A stretch of DNA of 64,000 nucleotides from Botryococcus braunii (taxonomy: Eukaryota > Chlorophyta > Trebouxiophyceae), in NCBI GenBank assembly GCA_002005505.1, contig KV908477.1, forward strand, positions 1 to 64,000. Reading direction: 5' to 3'. Of the stretch, positions 1 to 19,940 are shown piece by piece. The notes below the pieces were generated by a model. It was not told where the DNA came from. It saw only the letters and a program-made list of their open reading frames with translations, and made no database searches. A program made the position numbers and the translations under genes. The first letter of the stretch is position 1. Every line of letters begins with the position of its first letter.

Positions 1-180
1 AAACACGCACGCACCCACACCCACCCGAGGCCACACGCACAACCACAAACCACACTCACACACCACCACACACCACCACACACAAGCACACCACACACAA
101 CACCAACACAACAACCCAAACAAAACCACCACCCACCCGCAAACCCACCCACCACCCAAGAAGCAGAGACACCCATACAC
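1..180. repeat. Degenerate CA/CCAC-rich low-complexity sequence
   Basis: The first 180 bases are almost only A and C on this strand, an irregular mix of CACA, CCACA and CCACC words with no fixed period. It looks like a decayed CA microsatellite or low-quality sequence at a contig end. No gene signal is visible from here to about 2.1 kb except a CT array. Confidence 0.6.
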
Positions 181-1185
181 ACTTCTTGGGGATCTCCCTG
201 ATCATCCCAGTCGGCTGCTCGAACACCGCCGAGTCGAAACCCGCAAATGACGCAAGCCACCGGCGTATGATCTAACCGGACGGCGCAGCGGATGACCCCT
301 GACCTTTTACACAATGTAACTGCGCACAGATAAATCACCAAGCCAGTACAACATTCCATATGCAAATAGACTTTGTGTCTGGAGGAGTTGAGGCTCAAGG
401 AGCTGCCGACACGGCTTCAACGCCGAAACACAAATAAAGCTCGCCAACACATACAAGTTAAACGAGCGTTGTATCTTGCAGTGGACGCATTCTTAAAATT
501 TTTGAAAATAACTGCCAATGTGATTGATCTTTCAGGGGTGAAAACCCAAGTACCTGAATTTCGAGGTCGGATCGAGCACAGGTGGGGTGTTATTGCGTTC
601 CGTATCTGATCCCCATCCTAAATCTTACAAATGGACCACGTGGGAATTTTCAAACGCTATGGTTACAAGATTACAAGGGGGGACTGTTGCTGGTGAGGGC
701 CTCACAGAGGAGTTCTGCGTCGAGGTCGTTGCAGGAGTGTGTATAGGCGCAATACATTAACACGTCAATTCCCGACGTCTCGATGAAATTATCTTGCTTG
801 TCTCTCTTTGTTCAAAGCTGTCTCTTTCACTCGTACTAAATCCCGACTATGTGTGTGTCTCCAGTATAGTGTGCGGCACCCGTTGTGGTGAAGACAGTGC
901 AATTTAGAATTGAATGTACGACATAAGCATATCTGTAGAACTGCAGTTGCCCTTTTTTAAATAATCTCCACTGTCCCATCCCTTTTTGCCGTAAACCCCT
1001 CACAGAGATGAGCCTCTTGTTCCTTATCTCACAACATTCCTTGTCTGTGCTTTTACTGCCCTTTACATACCATCTCAGCAAATCACACTCTGCTGCACTT
1101 GCTTGTGGCGCATGGCAACCAGGACTACACAGCAACCTCTGCAGGTTTCTTTGATGGTAGGAACAAGAACAGCGTTATGCTCCTC

Positions 1186-1266
1186 CCCCCCCCCCTCTCT
1201 CTCTCTCTCTCCTCTCCTCCCTCTCCTCTCCCTCTCTCCTCTCTCTCTCTCTCTCTCTCCTCCCCT

Positions 1267-1352
<86 letters not shown>

Positions 1353-1437
1353 TCTCTCCCCTCCCCTCCCTCTCCCCTCTCTTCCCCCCTTCACCCCCGT
1401 TTTCCCTCCCTCCCTCCCTCCCTCCCTCCCTCCCTTT
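1186..1437. repeat. (CT)n microsatellite ending in (CCCT)n
   Basis: A C run leads into interrupted (CT)n and then a (CCCT)n stretch. The strand is pure pyrimidine for about 200 bases. It lies about 0.8 kb upstream of the reductase start codon. Confidence 0.9.
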
Positions 1438-2198
1438 CCGCACCTTCCCCTACTGCCTCCCCCCCCCCCGCTCCCCAAATTTTTCCTCCAACATTCTTAG
1501 CTCTGCCCATCCCTCCTCCCTTCACCCCTCTCCCCCTTGCCTGCCTCCTAACGCTAGTCTGTGCGAACATGTAGGGGTGTGCCCCCACACGCGCGCATCC
1601 GTGTTTGATTTGTTCAGCAGACAAACCACCACCCGTCCCCAGACACATCCCTCTTCAATGCTCCCACTCATTCTCGTGTATCTGACTTTTCGGTGAGTGA
1701 ATTGAATGTTCTAGCGCCCCGCAGGATCAGGTCAGCCCAGCCACTGATCAATTAGCCGCAGGCTATCAAACCGTTTCTGACTGCTGGCACACACAGCGAC
1801 AGTGCAGCACAGTCCATCAGGAGATCCCACGGGGGGCAGATTAACACATAAGCATTACCACCCACAGTTTGATTATACCCTGGGCTCCATCCATTAAGTG
1901 CTGCAATATCGCGCCCCAGGTGCATCATTAAGTGGAGACCAATCCTTCAGCATAAGGCGCCAAAGGTCAGATAGGCCTTGTTCTGGCCACATAGGCCTCG
2001 TTCACATAGGTCCCCCTCCACAGATGTTTGCGAGAGTACAAAGGATTCGTCTTCAGCAAGAGTAGACAGCGTAGACGATAGAAGTGGCAACACAGTTGTC
2101 GTGAAAGAAGAAGAGTGACAGAGGGAGGTACAAAAAGTTTGCTGCAAAGGGCCCTCTGGGGCACTCGAACCTCGGCTACTGTCGCAAGGAGCTTGGGG

Positions 2199-8592
<6,394 letters not shown>

Positions 8593-11500
8593 GACCCTTG
8601 ACCTGCAGCATCGCTCTCCACGTGTGCATCAACCTTGGGAGCTCCACCACCCGTACATGGCCACGTCTGTCCCCTCATGTCAGCCCCATTGAACAGTCTG
8701 GATATGGTCAAGCAGCCTTGCAGGTGACATAACCTTGATGTTGAAGGAGCACAGACATGTTCTCTGTGCAAAAGCTAATAAAGACGCGTTAGAGAGAGGG
8801 CTGAAGCACAGGGCACCGCAATCCATTGCCTTGTCCAGCTCTAGCTCCACTTGCAGCGCTCCAGCCAGTGACTAAAGGCGTGATTTGCAAGCCACCCCAG
8901 CAAGACGTGGCACAGGCAGCTCGTACGTCCGTGTCACGCAGCCTTTCTGGAAGACTGTGGTACGTTAGCGGTACTCTCAAGTGGTAGGATGCCAGACGGG
9001 GTCTGGTGTTTGTGACTGAGCTCAAATGAGAGCGTTGCAGTTGCTCCCCAAGATGTTGGCCGCGTCCAATTTCGAGTACAGGCATCTCATCTCATCCATC
9101 AGTAGTTGATGAGGGTGGCTCAGTCCGTCAGGGGAAACGGGCAGTGAGGCCTTCCACTGATTTCTGCCTGTGGTTGCTGCCAATCCCTGCCAGTGCTTGC
9201 TGCCCGAAATTTGTTTCCGGCACTTCCACTGGTTGCTGCCAGTGGTGTTGCCAGCCCTGCCACTGCTTGGTGTAGTGTCGCTTGCAGGGTTCCGTGCTGC
9301 CCTAAGCACGTGACCTTGAGTCAGGGTACCCAAAAACTGGCATATATTGGCAGCCCTTGAACGCCTGGACTCTCTTGTGTTGCAGATTGTTTTCGGATGT
9401 GCCTATACATGTCGGGTGCTCTGGCTGATGTTTTGGTATTGCAGGAACGGAAGGCCATAAAGGTGGGACGGGGGAAACCGGTAAGACGTGTCTGTAACAT
9501 TAGGTCCTGCTCCTGTGCTTGATCGCTGAAGGGGTTTTGAAGGCGGTGAACAAGGACTGGCACTGCATACGTTGTGTCAGCTCGGGGACTGGACCTCTCC
9601 AGCAGATTGCGTCTGCATAGTATGTGTTCATCCCTCGGCCCAGCGAAAGGGAAGGAGGAATCGTAGCGGTACGTGAGCAAAAGTTTACAAGTCCAAGAAG
9701 TGGATTCGGACAAAGTTTGTTTTTGCGATGACCGGGGAGAATACGTTTGTGACGCCCAAATTGGGTCGGTCGTGCACACAGCAAGGGGATTGGAATATTT
9801 GGCTTCCTCAAACATGCCAGGAGAATTTATGTATGTTCATGTAAATTCCTGTGATGTTCATGTTGATTATGAGTAGCAATGCGGAGCTCCCCTTGGGGAC
9901 CTAAAGGGCCTGTGAGCCTGACGGACTCACTGGACGGACTCTGGCAAAGGGGGGCCTGTCTTGAGGGTCTAACATACATGTGCATGTAAAGATTAGGATA
10001 CAGATTAGGGGTATGCTTTGCAAGTGGCTGCAATTGATTCTTGCCCTGCTGCAATGCCTTCAGCTCTGCTTGACATGTGCTGTCATTATTGATATTTTGC
10101 TCAAATGTCTGTCACTGGTTCTCTGCCCTTTGAGAGGCTCACCTGCGTTTCACTTGGCAACACAGCAAGAGCATAACAGGCATCAAGCACAGCTTTTGAT
10201 TGGCCAGTCCTTGGAAGGACCCGTGCTCTGTAGTCAGCTTTTACAGTGACTAGTGTGAACAAAACCAGAAGCTCCGAGATTCTCGCCCCAATGGGCATCA
10301 GTGGAATCGAGTCCTCCCCACTCCTGCGAATCTAATAAAATCTAACCCTTAACTTCCTAGGGAAGCCTGCTGTGGCAATCCCTGCCTTCTCAGCATCTGT
10401 GCAAGAGGGCTTTTAGAGCAACAGAACAGTCCCTGACACGTCGCCTCCAGAAGCAACAGGGGGGACAATGTGATAGAAACCATTGACACGTTATGTGGCA
10501 GTTTACTCCTCACGGACCAGCTGTTACGGCTTATAGGCTGCCTTGCATTAGTGTTACTCCAACCACCAGCCTTAACACTGGCTCTCCCATGCATGGGCTA
10601 CCCGCCAATAGTGTTGTTCCAACGACTGGCCAAGACAGTGGCCAAACAGGGGCCCCTCCTTGTGCCCCCGGGGCCCGTTCCCAGGGTAACGTTCCCAGGG
10701 TAAGGAATAGTATAAAAAACAGAGAGGATGCATATGCCATTGTATACAGTGAAACAGCGATGAGATTTATACACTTGCACTCTTCATCTGCTGTTGCAGA
10801 CGAAAAAAAAGTGCGGCGTTAGACCAGGATACATCTAAGACCAAGAATAGCAACACAGAAACAGACGCCTCCAGTAATAGAGAGCACGGTCGTCATAATA
10901 CACTCTCACGGTGAAACTGTACACGTGCTTCCTGGTATGAGTTGCCTCTCAAAGACTTGCATTCACGAGCTTTCACATGTCCTTCCATCACTTCAAAACT
11001 CTGTCTTGCAGTAACCCATTGGTCCTTCGGACCCAGTCAAAGGCATGCCAGACGCATTGTCCCCACTGGTCCTAACCCCCAAACATGCTGACGAGAAAGT
11101 TTTGATCTGTCTCACCCGACGACGCCGGGGGACCACAAGGGATCCGGTTCCGGATGATTGCAAGGAGACCAGGGGTTGCCAGTGGGACTCAATACGTTCT
11201 TGTAAAATACAGTTAGCTAGCTGGCCTGTCTACACCGGAAAAACTCGATCCAGAGGCAGTCCTTGCCAATGTCTGAGACAAGTTGTGCCCATGCTATATC
11301 CACCACTAAGTCGTTTGGCTCTATGTGAGTACATACCCATATCAATTGCCAAGAGATCATTTGCCTGCGGATGGGTATGTTCCCACATAGATTGTCATGA
11401 GGTTGTTTGACCATAAGGTCGCACATGCTGCTAGTATGCTGGAATGTACTCCACAAGTACTGCTAATAATAGTGGGTGGCTAAGCATATCTGCCACAAAA

Positions 11501-12080
11501 ACGCTGTGCTATTAGTTTTAGTATTAGTGATACACTATGAACAGCTGTATGAAGAGATGCACCGGAGCATTTCACGAAACTTGGCCACAATTAAGAAAAT
11601 GGCGCAAGTGGGGAGCCATCAGATTGGCAGCGCAACCAGCACGATAGGATAGGTCGGTACAACCTAGTCATCGGGTCCAATTACGGTACAAACCTGGGGA
11701 GTTTGTGGAACATCTACTTGACAGACATCAGACACTTCTATGACTTGACTGGATGTGCGTGGGTTTGCAACAGCACATCAAAAGATACACGCTTAAAATC
11801 AAAGGACCCCTCTGCCATATTTGCGCTGGTATTGTGGGGCAGTGCGGTCCTGACAGCTGAACCATGACGGGGTATCTCTGACATGCTCTCGAAGAGAAAC
11901 TTGCTCGGGGATGTTGTCAGGGAGGGTTGACAGCTCTATCGAAGACAGTGAAAAGGACTTGAGACAGCAGCTGGGCTAGCTGAGGCTGCTTTGTGGCTTA
12001 CTGCTTCTTGAACACAGACCTCTTTTCCTGCCCAGCCAGCAGAGGGAGGCCCTGCTGCCCTCTTTCCCTGTGCACATGCG

Positions 12081-12081
12081 C

Positions 12082-12138
<57 letters not shown>

Positions 12139-12155
12139 GCGCACGCGCACGCGCG
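12081..12155. repeat. (CA)n joined to (CG)n
   Basis: About 20 CA units pass directly into alternating CG/CA. The whole tract is alternating purine-pyrimidine, a sequence type that favours left-handed Z-DNA. Confidence 0.9.
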
Positions 12156-12320
12156 GCGGCGCTATCTACGGTGCCTTAGGAGTGGCTCTGTGTATTTTGG
12201 GACATGGATGCAGACCTACGGTTGGCCTGCCTGATCCCGGGGCGGAGGGGGCGGGCTCTTGTGCTTGAAGTCAACCGGATTTGTGATAACACCCCTCAGA
12301 ACCCTTTCCTTGGAGTGTAC

Positions 12321-12617
12321 CGCGGGTGGCTTAAAATGCTCAGGGTCTCCCTGTGGCAGCCCCTCGTTTCCAAGTTCATAGTCTCCCCCGCCCATCTTGG
12401 CATCCGGCTTGCTTGAGGTAGACATGTCTCGCAAAGACGCTTTCGGGGCAAATTGCAAGTTGATGCGCACCAGGTCATGCCCTTGGCTGTTGATGTAGTT
12501 GCTGGTAAGGGGTTCGTTTTCCGCCCCATCCTCCATTGGGAGAGCTTCTGAGTCAGTCAAAGAAGGTCCACTGCTTCGAACTCTTGACTGCAGTCGATAA
12601 GATGCAAGAAGATTCAC
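12321..12617 (-). CDS. Candidate internal exon of an unrecognised gene
   Basis: On the minus strand a strong acceptor (TTTCTGTGTGCAG) opens a 99-codon frame that ends in phase at a GCG|GTACAC donor. The peptide is polar and mixed (it includes YRLQSRVRSS and TSNYINSQGHDLVRINLQ) and does not look like simple sequence. I do not recognise it. A second open stretch with a good acceptor lies upstream on the same strand (about 13140-13357, including NWKGPFVDSE). These could be exons of one gene, but no chain of exons could be built, so this may be chance. Confidence 0.2.
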
Positions 12618-12731
12618 CTGCACACAGAAAGACCTCTTAGCATGTCTTTAGAATGCAGAACTAGCATTGCTCCTTCTCATCTGGGACCCATACAAGATCA
12701 GAAATTGTGCATCAACCCTGCCACCTCTTCC

Positions 12732-12846
<115 letters not shown>

Positions 12847-14715
12847 TGACTTCCCCCTCCTCTCTCAGTGCAGGGAGGTTCTGTAAATCCAGTCAACGTG
12901 GTCTGAAGTCTTTGATTCTCGGCCTTCAGCCCTCAACAGCGCATACCAACCCAAGGCGCATATACACCACCAGGGGAAAAGCAGATCCCTGGAAAGGCTG
13001 TTGCATGTCCGTCTGACACAAACTGGATGGGAAAAGAGGTGTCGTATGGGTTGAATCGAGGATATCTTAAAAGAGATCCGGGCAGGTGGAACACGAGTAC
13101 TTTAACCCAACCCCCAAAGCCTGGTTCTCTAAGCTATTGTCAGCCGACATATCCAAGTGCAGCACAGTTCCTCAACTTCATGCCTCTTGCTCTCCCGTCA
13201 TTGCTGGTAATATATACTGCAGGATGCAAGGCACGGGTTTGTTGCATTTTGACTTGCAATGAAGACTGTAGAGGGAGTCGTTCAAGCTTGCAAATAACAG
13301 ACTCCGAGTCTACAAATGGTCCTTTCCAGTTCCTCCCTTCACAGGTCCATTCCTTGGCTGGAAATAAACAGTTCGGGCAGTACCCGCTGAATGTCTCCCA
13401 GCACCGAAGGTAGAAGAAGACCGACCCAGAGAACCATCCCGACCACTAGCGTTGCAGCACGCACAGCCATGGAAGACGCCTTAGAGCCTGCGTGGACATG
13501 CTACCGACGTCATTTCAACCAGTCGTTGGGCGAACAAAAACACATATATCATGATGGTTATTTCACTGGAATATGTGTCATATTTGAGTAGTTTTATTAT
13601 TTAAATAGGTTTCATTCCAATATTATAAACATCCGATGTATGCAGGATGTTGGAGGTTACGGGGGCATCATTAGTCTCGTCTGAGACTTTCATCAAGCCA
13701 AATTTGGTGTCTCTGTTAAGGTATGAATGATTGAATGGCCATAATCAAAGCAGTTTCCTTTCTGAGTCGTTTTCAGGCATTTGCACAGCCCACAATCAAA
13801 GATGAATGCACCCGAACAGAAACGGCGTCCCGAACACGTCCCAGATGACTTCCGCCGATGGGACCGGTTTTTCCTATTTCAATTCTTGATGTGATCAGGG
13901 TTATTTCACCTTAAACTCGATAAATCTGGAGGGGCTATCGGGTATGACTGTCTGGATCCGTCAACGACTGTCCTGGACCTGCTTCTTAAGTCAAGCGTGA
14001 TGGGCGAAGAGACGGGAATACTTTGTCGAAAAAACAATAAAGGCTCAATGAAGATTCTTCTATTACTTGGTATTTAGACATGTACCCTCATTTGCATGTA
14101 CCTATTCTTTCGTGCTTGGCCGCCTAGCGCTTGTTCCGAGGTTACGAATTCTGACGCTATTCCGGCATCACCGCCGATCCGTAGGTACCTGGATTTCCGC
14201 CCTTTTCTACTTTTCTTCCTAGATTTGTACCGGAATGACACCGAAGCACGTGGAATTTGGCTGCCAAAAAACAGCATTTAAGGCATCAGTACAACTACAA
14301 GGGATGACCTACTTTTCTTGGAAAAAAATATGGGTTGCCTCTCCACTTTTAGTACTGCACCGTATATCAAGTCTTGTCATCAGTAGCCCAGACACCACAG
14401 GTTTGTAATTAAGCAGTGTTGCACCTAAAGCGGTTGACGCACGGTTGGTGTCACCAAGGGGCTAGGGTTTCGGCCAGTGGGGCCATAAGTCCTGGCCCAT
14501 GACGCCTTCCTCAGCCAGCCGGCTTGGACTCGCCAATCGTTGTCGTACTAGTTCAGGACTACTGCCCGTCCATGAGCTGAACCCGCATGCCTCCTTGTAA
14601 TCCTTCTCTACTCCATGTCGTTGACCCTTTCAGGGGTCCTGAAAGGAGACCTCCTACCCCCCCCCCTCTCTCTCTCCGCCCCCTCTCTCCCTCCCCCCTC
14701 CCTCCCCTTCCTCTC

Positions 14716-14718
<3 letters not shown>

Positions 14719-14810
<92 letters not shown>

Positions 14811-14841
14811 CCTCCCTCCCTCCCTCCCTCCCTCCCTCCCT

Positions 14842-14921
<80 letters not shown>
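14719..14921. repeat. (CT)n-(CCCT)n-(CT)n microsatellite
   Basis: Two long CT arrays flank about 10 CCCT units at about 14806-14843. With its C-rich edges this makes close to 280 bases of pure pyrimidine. Confidence 0.95.
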
Positions 14922-16666
14922 CCTCCCCCCTTCTCCCCCCTCCCTACCAGGAATAAAAAAGTGCGCCATCCGTGTGGAATAGAGATGTCTGCCACGTCAT
15001 CCTCAAACTAAAAACTGGAACTGAACAACTGAACTGAACAACCACAATGACCTCCTGACCATCTTCCTTGTCGTTGATGTATCTCATGAATTCTTTGGTG
15101 ACCACTGAGAGTCCAAGACCCCGATGTGCCTCCGGGACGAGGACTCTTTGCTGAGAGCCACGTATGCCAAGGACCAAGGACTTGGTCTACCATTCAGTCA
15201 GGACTCTATCCCGCAGGGACCTCGATCATCGCCACCATATGGTTCTTACGCATTGGACCACCGTCATCACTTGACAAGGTCGCTGCTCTGAGCTCATTAT
15301 CGTCACATGCAACGTCTGCCAGAGCAAAACGATAGCTGACCAGATTGCTGTGTTGCACGCACCATCTTCTTTGACACGTGGAAATTCGCTTAAAAGAGGG
15401 TCTCCATCTTCAACTTCCTGAAGGCATGTTCAGCGGACTGCTGGACTCATGGGCGAAAAGTACATCCTCAAGAGCGGGAAAAAAAAGAAACACAAAAGGT
15501 AACTTAAAAAAGGGGGGGGGGGGGGAATGGTCTCCCTGCGGGTCAACACCAGATATCAAGAGCATTCAACAGCTTGCATACTGCCCGGTGAGCCAACCAC
15601 TAGTGTTCCTGCTTTGAACACCTTCTGCAGTGCCCTGCTTGCTCCTGGCTATATGCTTGTCTCTCATCCATGTTTGACAGGGAACCACTGCGGTCGCAAA
15701 ACCTAGCTCCAAAATGGACCTGTCAACCAAAAAGCGCTCACATGATACTAAACATGATGTCTTCCTTGTACATCAGCCTGTTTTACTTATGGCAGTAGCA
15801 GCCCGATGTCTCGCTGCCTTACCACGTTAGCCTCCGGGCCTTAGACAGCCTATTATGTAATGAGTCCTGATGTCCAAGACACAGAGCAGACCTCCACCTC
15901 TCCTTGCCAATGCTGGCCACCGCCCTATGATTCAGTCCATGAGTGAGCCACTGGTTATTGCAAAAGGACAAGGACGAAAAGGCAAGGAAGAATGCTCCCC
16001 CCTCCCCATCACTCTGGGGAGATTCAAGAGTCTGTGTCCACGATGTGTGGAGTGGAGTCACTCCACGGGTGTGTTTCTACAATTCATGTTACATCTGTAC
16101 CAGAAAACTCGAAGGGTCATATCAAAAATGAGGTTCTCCAGGAGTTATCCCCCCCCCCTCCCCCAGCACCTTGCTCAAGCTGGAACAACCTCGGTACCCC
16201 AGTACCCTGGTACTTTCACGTTGCCACCCTTAAGGCCCTTGGTACCTCAGTATGCAGCACGAGCACGTGAAACAGTCTATGATGGGCTATTGTACATCAT
16301 ATTGGCACATCATTCCGGCTGGGACACTGGACAGTGCGGCGGGGTCTGACCCGGGGGGCACGAAATATCAGGTATCCCACCCATCAGTCCCCCATATGGG
16401 ATCCTCTATTTCATCGATGTCCAGCCTGGTGAATCCCGGAGGTATTCCGGCAACACATGCGCGTACCACACTTGCTTGGCTTTTCTGTCCGTCTGCTGTA
16501 ACTTTGGTCACCTCCACCTGCAAAGCGCAGAAGTCAAAACTTCTGCTCTTGCACATATTGTCTTGGTCCCCGGCCTGACCAAACACCAGCTCCTCCTATT
16601 CGGTAAGTACATGTGCTCAACCCTGTCATCCCTCCCTCCCTTCACCCACCTCTCTTTCTTTCGCTG

Positions 16667-16938
<272 letters not shown>

Positions 16939-17882
16939 TTGCAAGTGTCAGGGGGCTTTGCACTTGCTGTTCTTCCCCATGTTATCTTGCTTTCGAAACT
17001 GCAAGAAAAGGTGTGTCAGCTCATAAAAGTTAGCACGTATGGGCGGTACCTCACAGGAACCACAAGAGCCTGAGCAGCAACTGCTGGGAATGGTGACCCC
17101 TGCAACCTCTGCGACCTTCACATACCATGCAGGCATGCATCAGCTTTTGAGGCAATGTTCCTCTAGTAGATTATTGATAGCAAACTCGGAGCTGGTGGAC
17201 TGGACCAGGACGCTGATCCCTGACTGAAGTCCGCACCGTCGAGACGCTGTTCATACGTTGTTTGCTACGTATGCTAACACCAGGAATCCCCAGCCCAAGA
17301 AAAATATGACCTGCTCAACCATTAGTGAGAACAGGGTTTCCACCTCGAGAAGCTTGTCACCCGCCTTCGCGTAAACAAGCACGTCCGCGAACCGGAAGTA
17401 AACTGCCACTTCAGATTGGCCAAGCCCAGCCTCCATACGAACCTTGACCTCGTGCAATAGCGCTTTTGTTCTTCTAGTCGAGTTTCGTCTTTTAAGCAAC
17501 TCTATTTGACTCGAACGTCCCATTCCGGCCACACGCTTGTTCGACAAAGACAGGCGTGAAAGTGACAGTCCAAGAGTTTCCCTACTACAGGCACACTCGA
17601 ACGCCATGTGAGAGGTTAGAAGCTGGTGATACAGCGTATCCAGAGAATAGTATTGCCGGCCATCGACCACGGGACTTGCGCCTTACTACAGCACTCCCTA
17701 AACAACCGTTAACACATACGGCAAATCACAAGTCATCCTGTAGATTGCGGTACCTCTCTTTTACAGGCGGATGTATGTATGCTCTCTTCTTGACTTTTGT
17801 TTAGTTCTATTCTACCCAATCCTTTACGGCTACTGATAGAAAAAGGAAGATTTACGGCTACTGATCTGTCGTACTGTTTAAA

Positions 17883-18011
17883 TTCCCACGAACCTTTTGC
17901 GTGCCAATCCGCTTACACCATTTGGGTTTACTCCCGGTTGACTGACCTTTATATGGTGGTATTAGGGCTTGGGAACCCTAAGCTGGTGAGTAATTTTCCA
18001 CCAGACCATCC
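17883..18011 (-). repeat. Split direct repeat B2 (left element end)
   Basis: 129 bp, repeated at 18272-18400 with no difference noticed by eye. It starts TTCCCACG and ends CCAGACCATCC. It forms the outer left end of the YR retrotransposon. Confidence 0.85.
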
Positions 18012-18026
18012 GGGTGGGCGGGCGGG

Positions 18027-18273
18027 ACCAATGAAGGTGCGTAGAGCCACCCGTCCCCCGGGTATATCAGTCAAGAGGGAGGGACCCACCTAATGGTTTC
18101 CTCAGTTGCTTGTTTGAATCCTATCCTTTGGTTTTCTATATCACCTAGCCTGTTCCCCCGTTGTTTCACCTGAAATATCCTTGATTGTCCATTCGTGATC
18201 TGGAGTCACGTGCTTGTTCGCCATTAGTCAATCCTTTTGGGGGTTTACTAGCCCTCCCGTGGCAATGGAATTT
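18027..18273 (-). repeat. Split direct repeat A2
   Basis: 247 bp, repeated at 31248-31493. The only difference seen is one extra C in a C run (GTTCCCCC against GTTCCCC). It is joined to the B1 copy on its right with a 2-base overlap. Confidence 0.9.
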
Positions 18274-18400
18274 CCCACGAACCTTTTGCGTGCCAATCCG
18301 CTTACACCATTTGGGTTTACTCCCGGTTGACTGACCTTTATATGGTGGTATTAGGGCTTGGGAACCCTAAGCTGGTGAGTAATTTTCCACCAGACCATCC
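18272..18400 (-). repeat. Split direct repeat B1
   Basis: Second copy of the 129-bp block at 17883-18011. A2 and B1 abut here, giving the internal A-B junction that in kangaroo/PAT-type elements is thought to rebuild the ends through a circular intermediate. Confidence 0.85.
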
Positions 18401-18504
18401 ACCTTCCCAGTTCCCCCAACTGGCAGCCTGCTGACTAGCTGGCTGTCCTGCAGCATGCAGGATCCCCCTTGGCAGCCATCATAGGGTCCCCAGGACTCCT
18501 AGGC

Positions 18505-19935
18505 ATGGCTGACACCTTGCTCCTGGGCCGCCAAATCCCCTGCCACACTGGCCCTCCCCTGAGTGCTACAGCTGCTGACCAGTACTTCCAGTGGCTCACC
18601 AGGGCCAACTCCATCCAGCTGCTAGCAGTCAAGGGGGCCACCATGCAGAAGAAGATCAGTGCCTTCGATAAATTCTGTGAGTTCATGAGTGACACTGGCC
18701 GCCATGCCCTCCAAGGGACCCCTCAAGACATCAAAGTCTACATGACCTTGTGGGCCACCACCTGCGGTAGATATAAACATCAAGGCTTGGACCTTGCTGC
18801 GCCGGTTAGCATGCGCTGCCTATTGTCTTTCCTGGCCACTGAGTTTGACCGCTATGCCACCACCCATGGCAACTGGGACCCTCTCCGTGGTCGAGGTAGG
18901 CTGTCAATGTCCCCAATACTAGCATGAAGCCTTGCTACCTGATGGAAACTGTGTGCATGGGTTTGACTAAACGTGTAACCGTTTTGTAAACGTGTAAGTG
19001 ATGTACAAATTATATGTTGCAGGCAATCCTGTGCGTTCTTTAGACGTGGCAGAGTGGGCCACTGGCTACACCCGCTGGCTGGCCCACTTGGGTTATAATC
19101 CCCAGTCAGCTCACCCCTGGAGCTTGTCAGACCTGCAGCAAGTCATGGCACGCTTGGATATTCGCATCAGCAACACCACCGGCGTCCCCTTGCTCCGCCT
19201 GCACCGAGATGCCTTCACCATGACAATTTTGTGGGAAACATGCTCGCGTGGGGCTACTGCTGTCTCCTGGTGCTTGGATGACCTGTGGCTGACTTCTGGT
19301 ATGTCCCCCCCCCACTTTGTCAGCTACTCCTCCATTCCCCCCTTGGGTCTCTGCTTCATGTCCTCTCTCTCTCTTCATGCCCCCTTTTTTTTTTTTTTGT
19401 TTTTTTTTTATGCTCACATTCTGTCGGCCTGTGCAGGGACGCCTGCTGGGCCCAGCTTGTACCCCTCCCTGCTGATTCCTCTCGGCGGGGTAGTCTTATT
19501 TAAGGCCCTAGAAATCAAGCACAACCTGCACCCTGAGGTGATGATCATCACTCGCAAAGATGACCCCCTCTGCCCAATCCAGCGTCTCCATGCCTTGCTG
19601 GTCCAGTCTGCCGCACTGGGTCACCCCATCACCCAGTTTCTTTGCCGCCCCTTGTCCTCCAATAAGGACCATTTCATAATAAGGATATTTCATTCGAAGA
19701 AGACATCGACTTCCATTTTACAGCTGCCAACATCCCCTACCACGCCACCTTGCATGGGAGCAGGCGAGGCTCCCTCCAGCATCACGACCAGCAAGGTCAG
19801 ACTCTGGAGGCTTTGGGCCGCCTCGCTCAAATCAAAACTCCCAGCGTGACCAAACGCTACATCGACCCAACCCGTCACTTGCCCCCTAAGCTGCCTAAGG
19901 GGAAACGTCCTAACAAAAAGGTTCGCCTAACCTGA
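18505..19935 (+). pseudogene. Tyrosine recombinase of the YR retrotransposon, two introns, one frameshift
   Basis: Expected role: inserts the circular DNA copy of the element by strand exchange through a catalytic Tyr. Exons: 18505-18895, 19023-19298, 19438-19935. Both introns (127 and 139 bp) are GT-AG, phase 1, with good acceptors. Seen in order: an N-terminal SAM-like DNA-binding part (AFDKFCEFM... IKVYMTLWATTCGRYKHQG), box I Arg in TILWETCSRGATAVSW, then HGSRRGS (H-x-x-R) and the nucleophile region SVTKRYIDPTRH. The frame shifts between PLSSNKDHF and NKDISFEED at an imperfect 17-bp tandem duplication (19661-19677, 19678-19693), so this copy is inactive unless a splice removes it. It converges on the RT frame, with 5 bp between their stop codons. 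Codon structure and box order fit DIRS-type recombinases rather than phage integrases. Confidence 0.8.
19385..19409. repeat. T run in intron 2 of the recombinase
   Basis: A stretch of T broken by one G, about 30 bases before the acceptor CTGTGCAG. It probably acts as the polypyrimidine tract. Confidence 0.6.
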
Positions 19936-19940
19936 CGTGC

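Noticed and set aside
1..180. Telomere or subtelomere repeat
   Set aside because: No fixed telomere unit such as CCCTAAA; it is irregular CA/CCAC text.
1099..1700. Long Ser/Leu/Pro and Arg/Glu open frames
   Set aside because: They are translations of the (CT)n array on each strand. The same holds for all SLSLSL, RERERE, VCVCVC and THTHTH frames in the window.
14950..15380. Possible Ty3 integrase relic (TCNVCQSK and LVVDV-like words on the plus strand)
   Set aside because: The words lie in different frames with stops between, and no longer match could be built.
16440..16610. Possible copia protease / pre-integrase relic (HIVLVPGLTKHQL)
   Set aside because: Only one short stretch resembles the family; no protease or integrase motif is nearby.
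17251..17670. Minus-strand 139-codon frame with a hydrophobic end
   Set aside because: No recognised domain, no supporting splice sites or neighbours; it may be chance.
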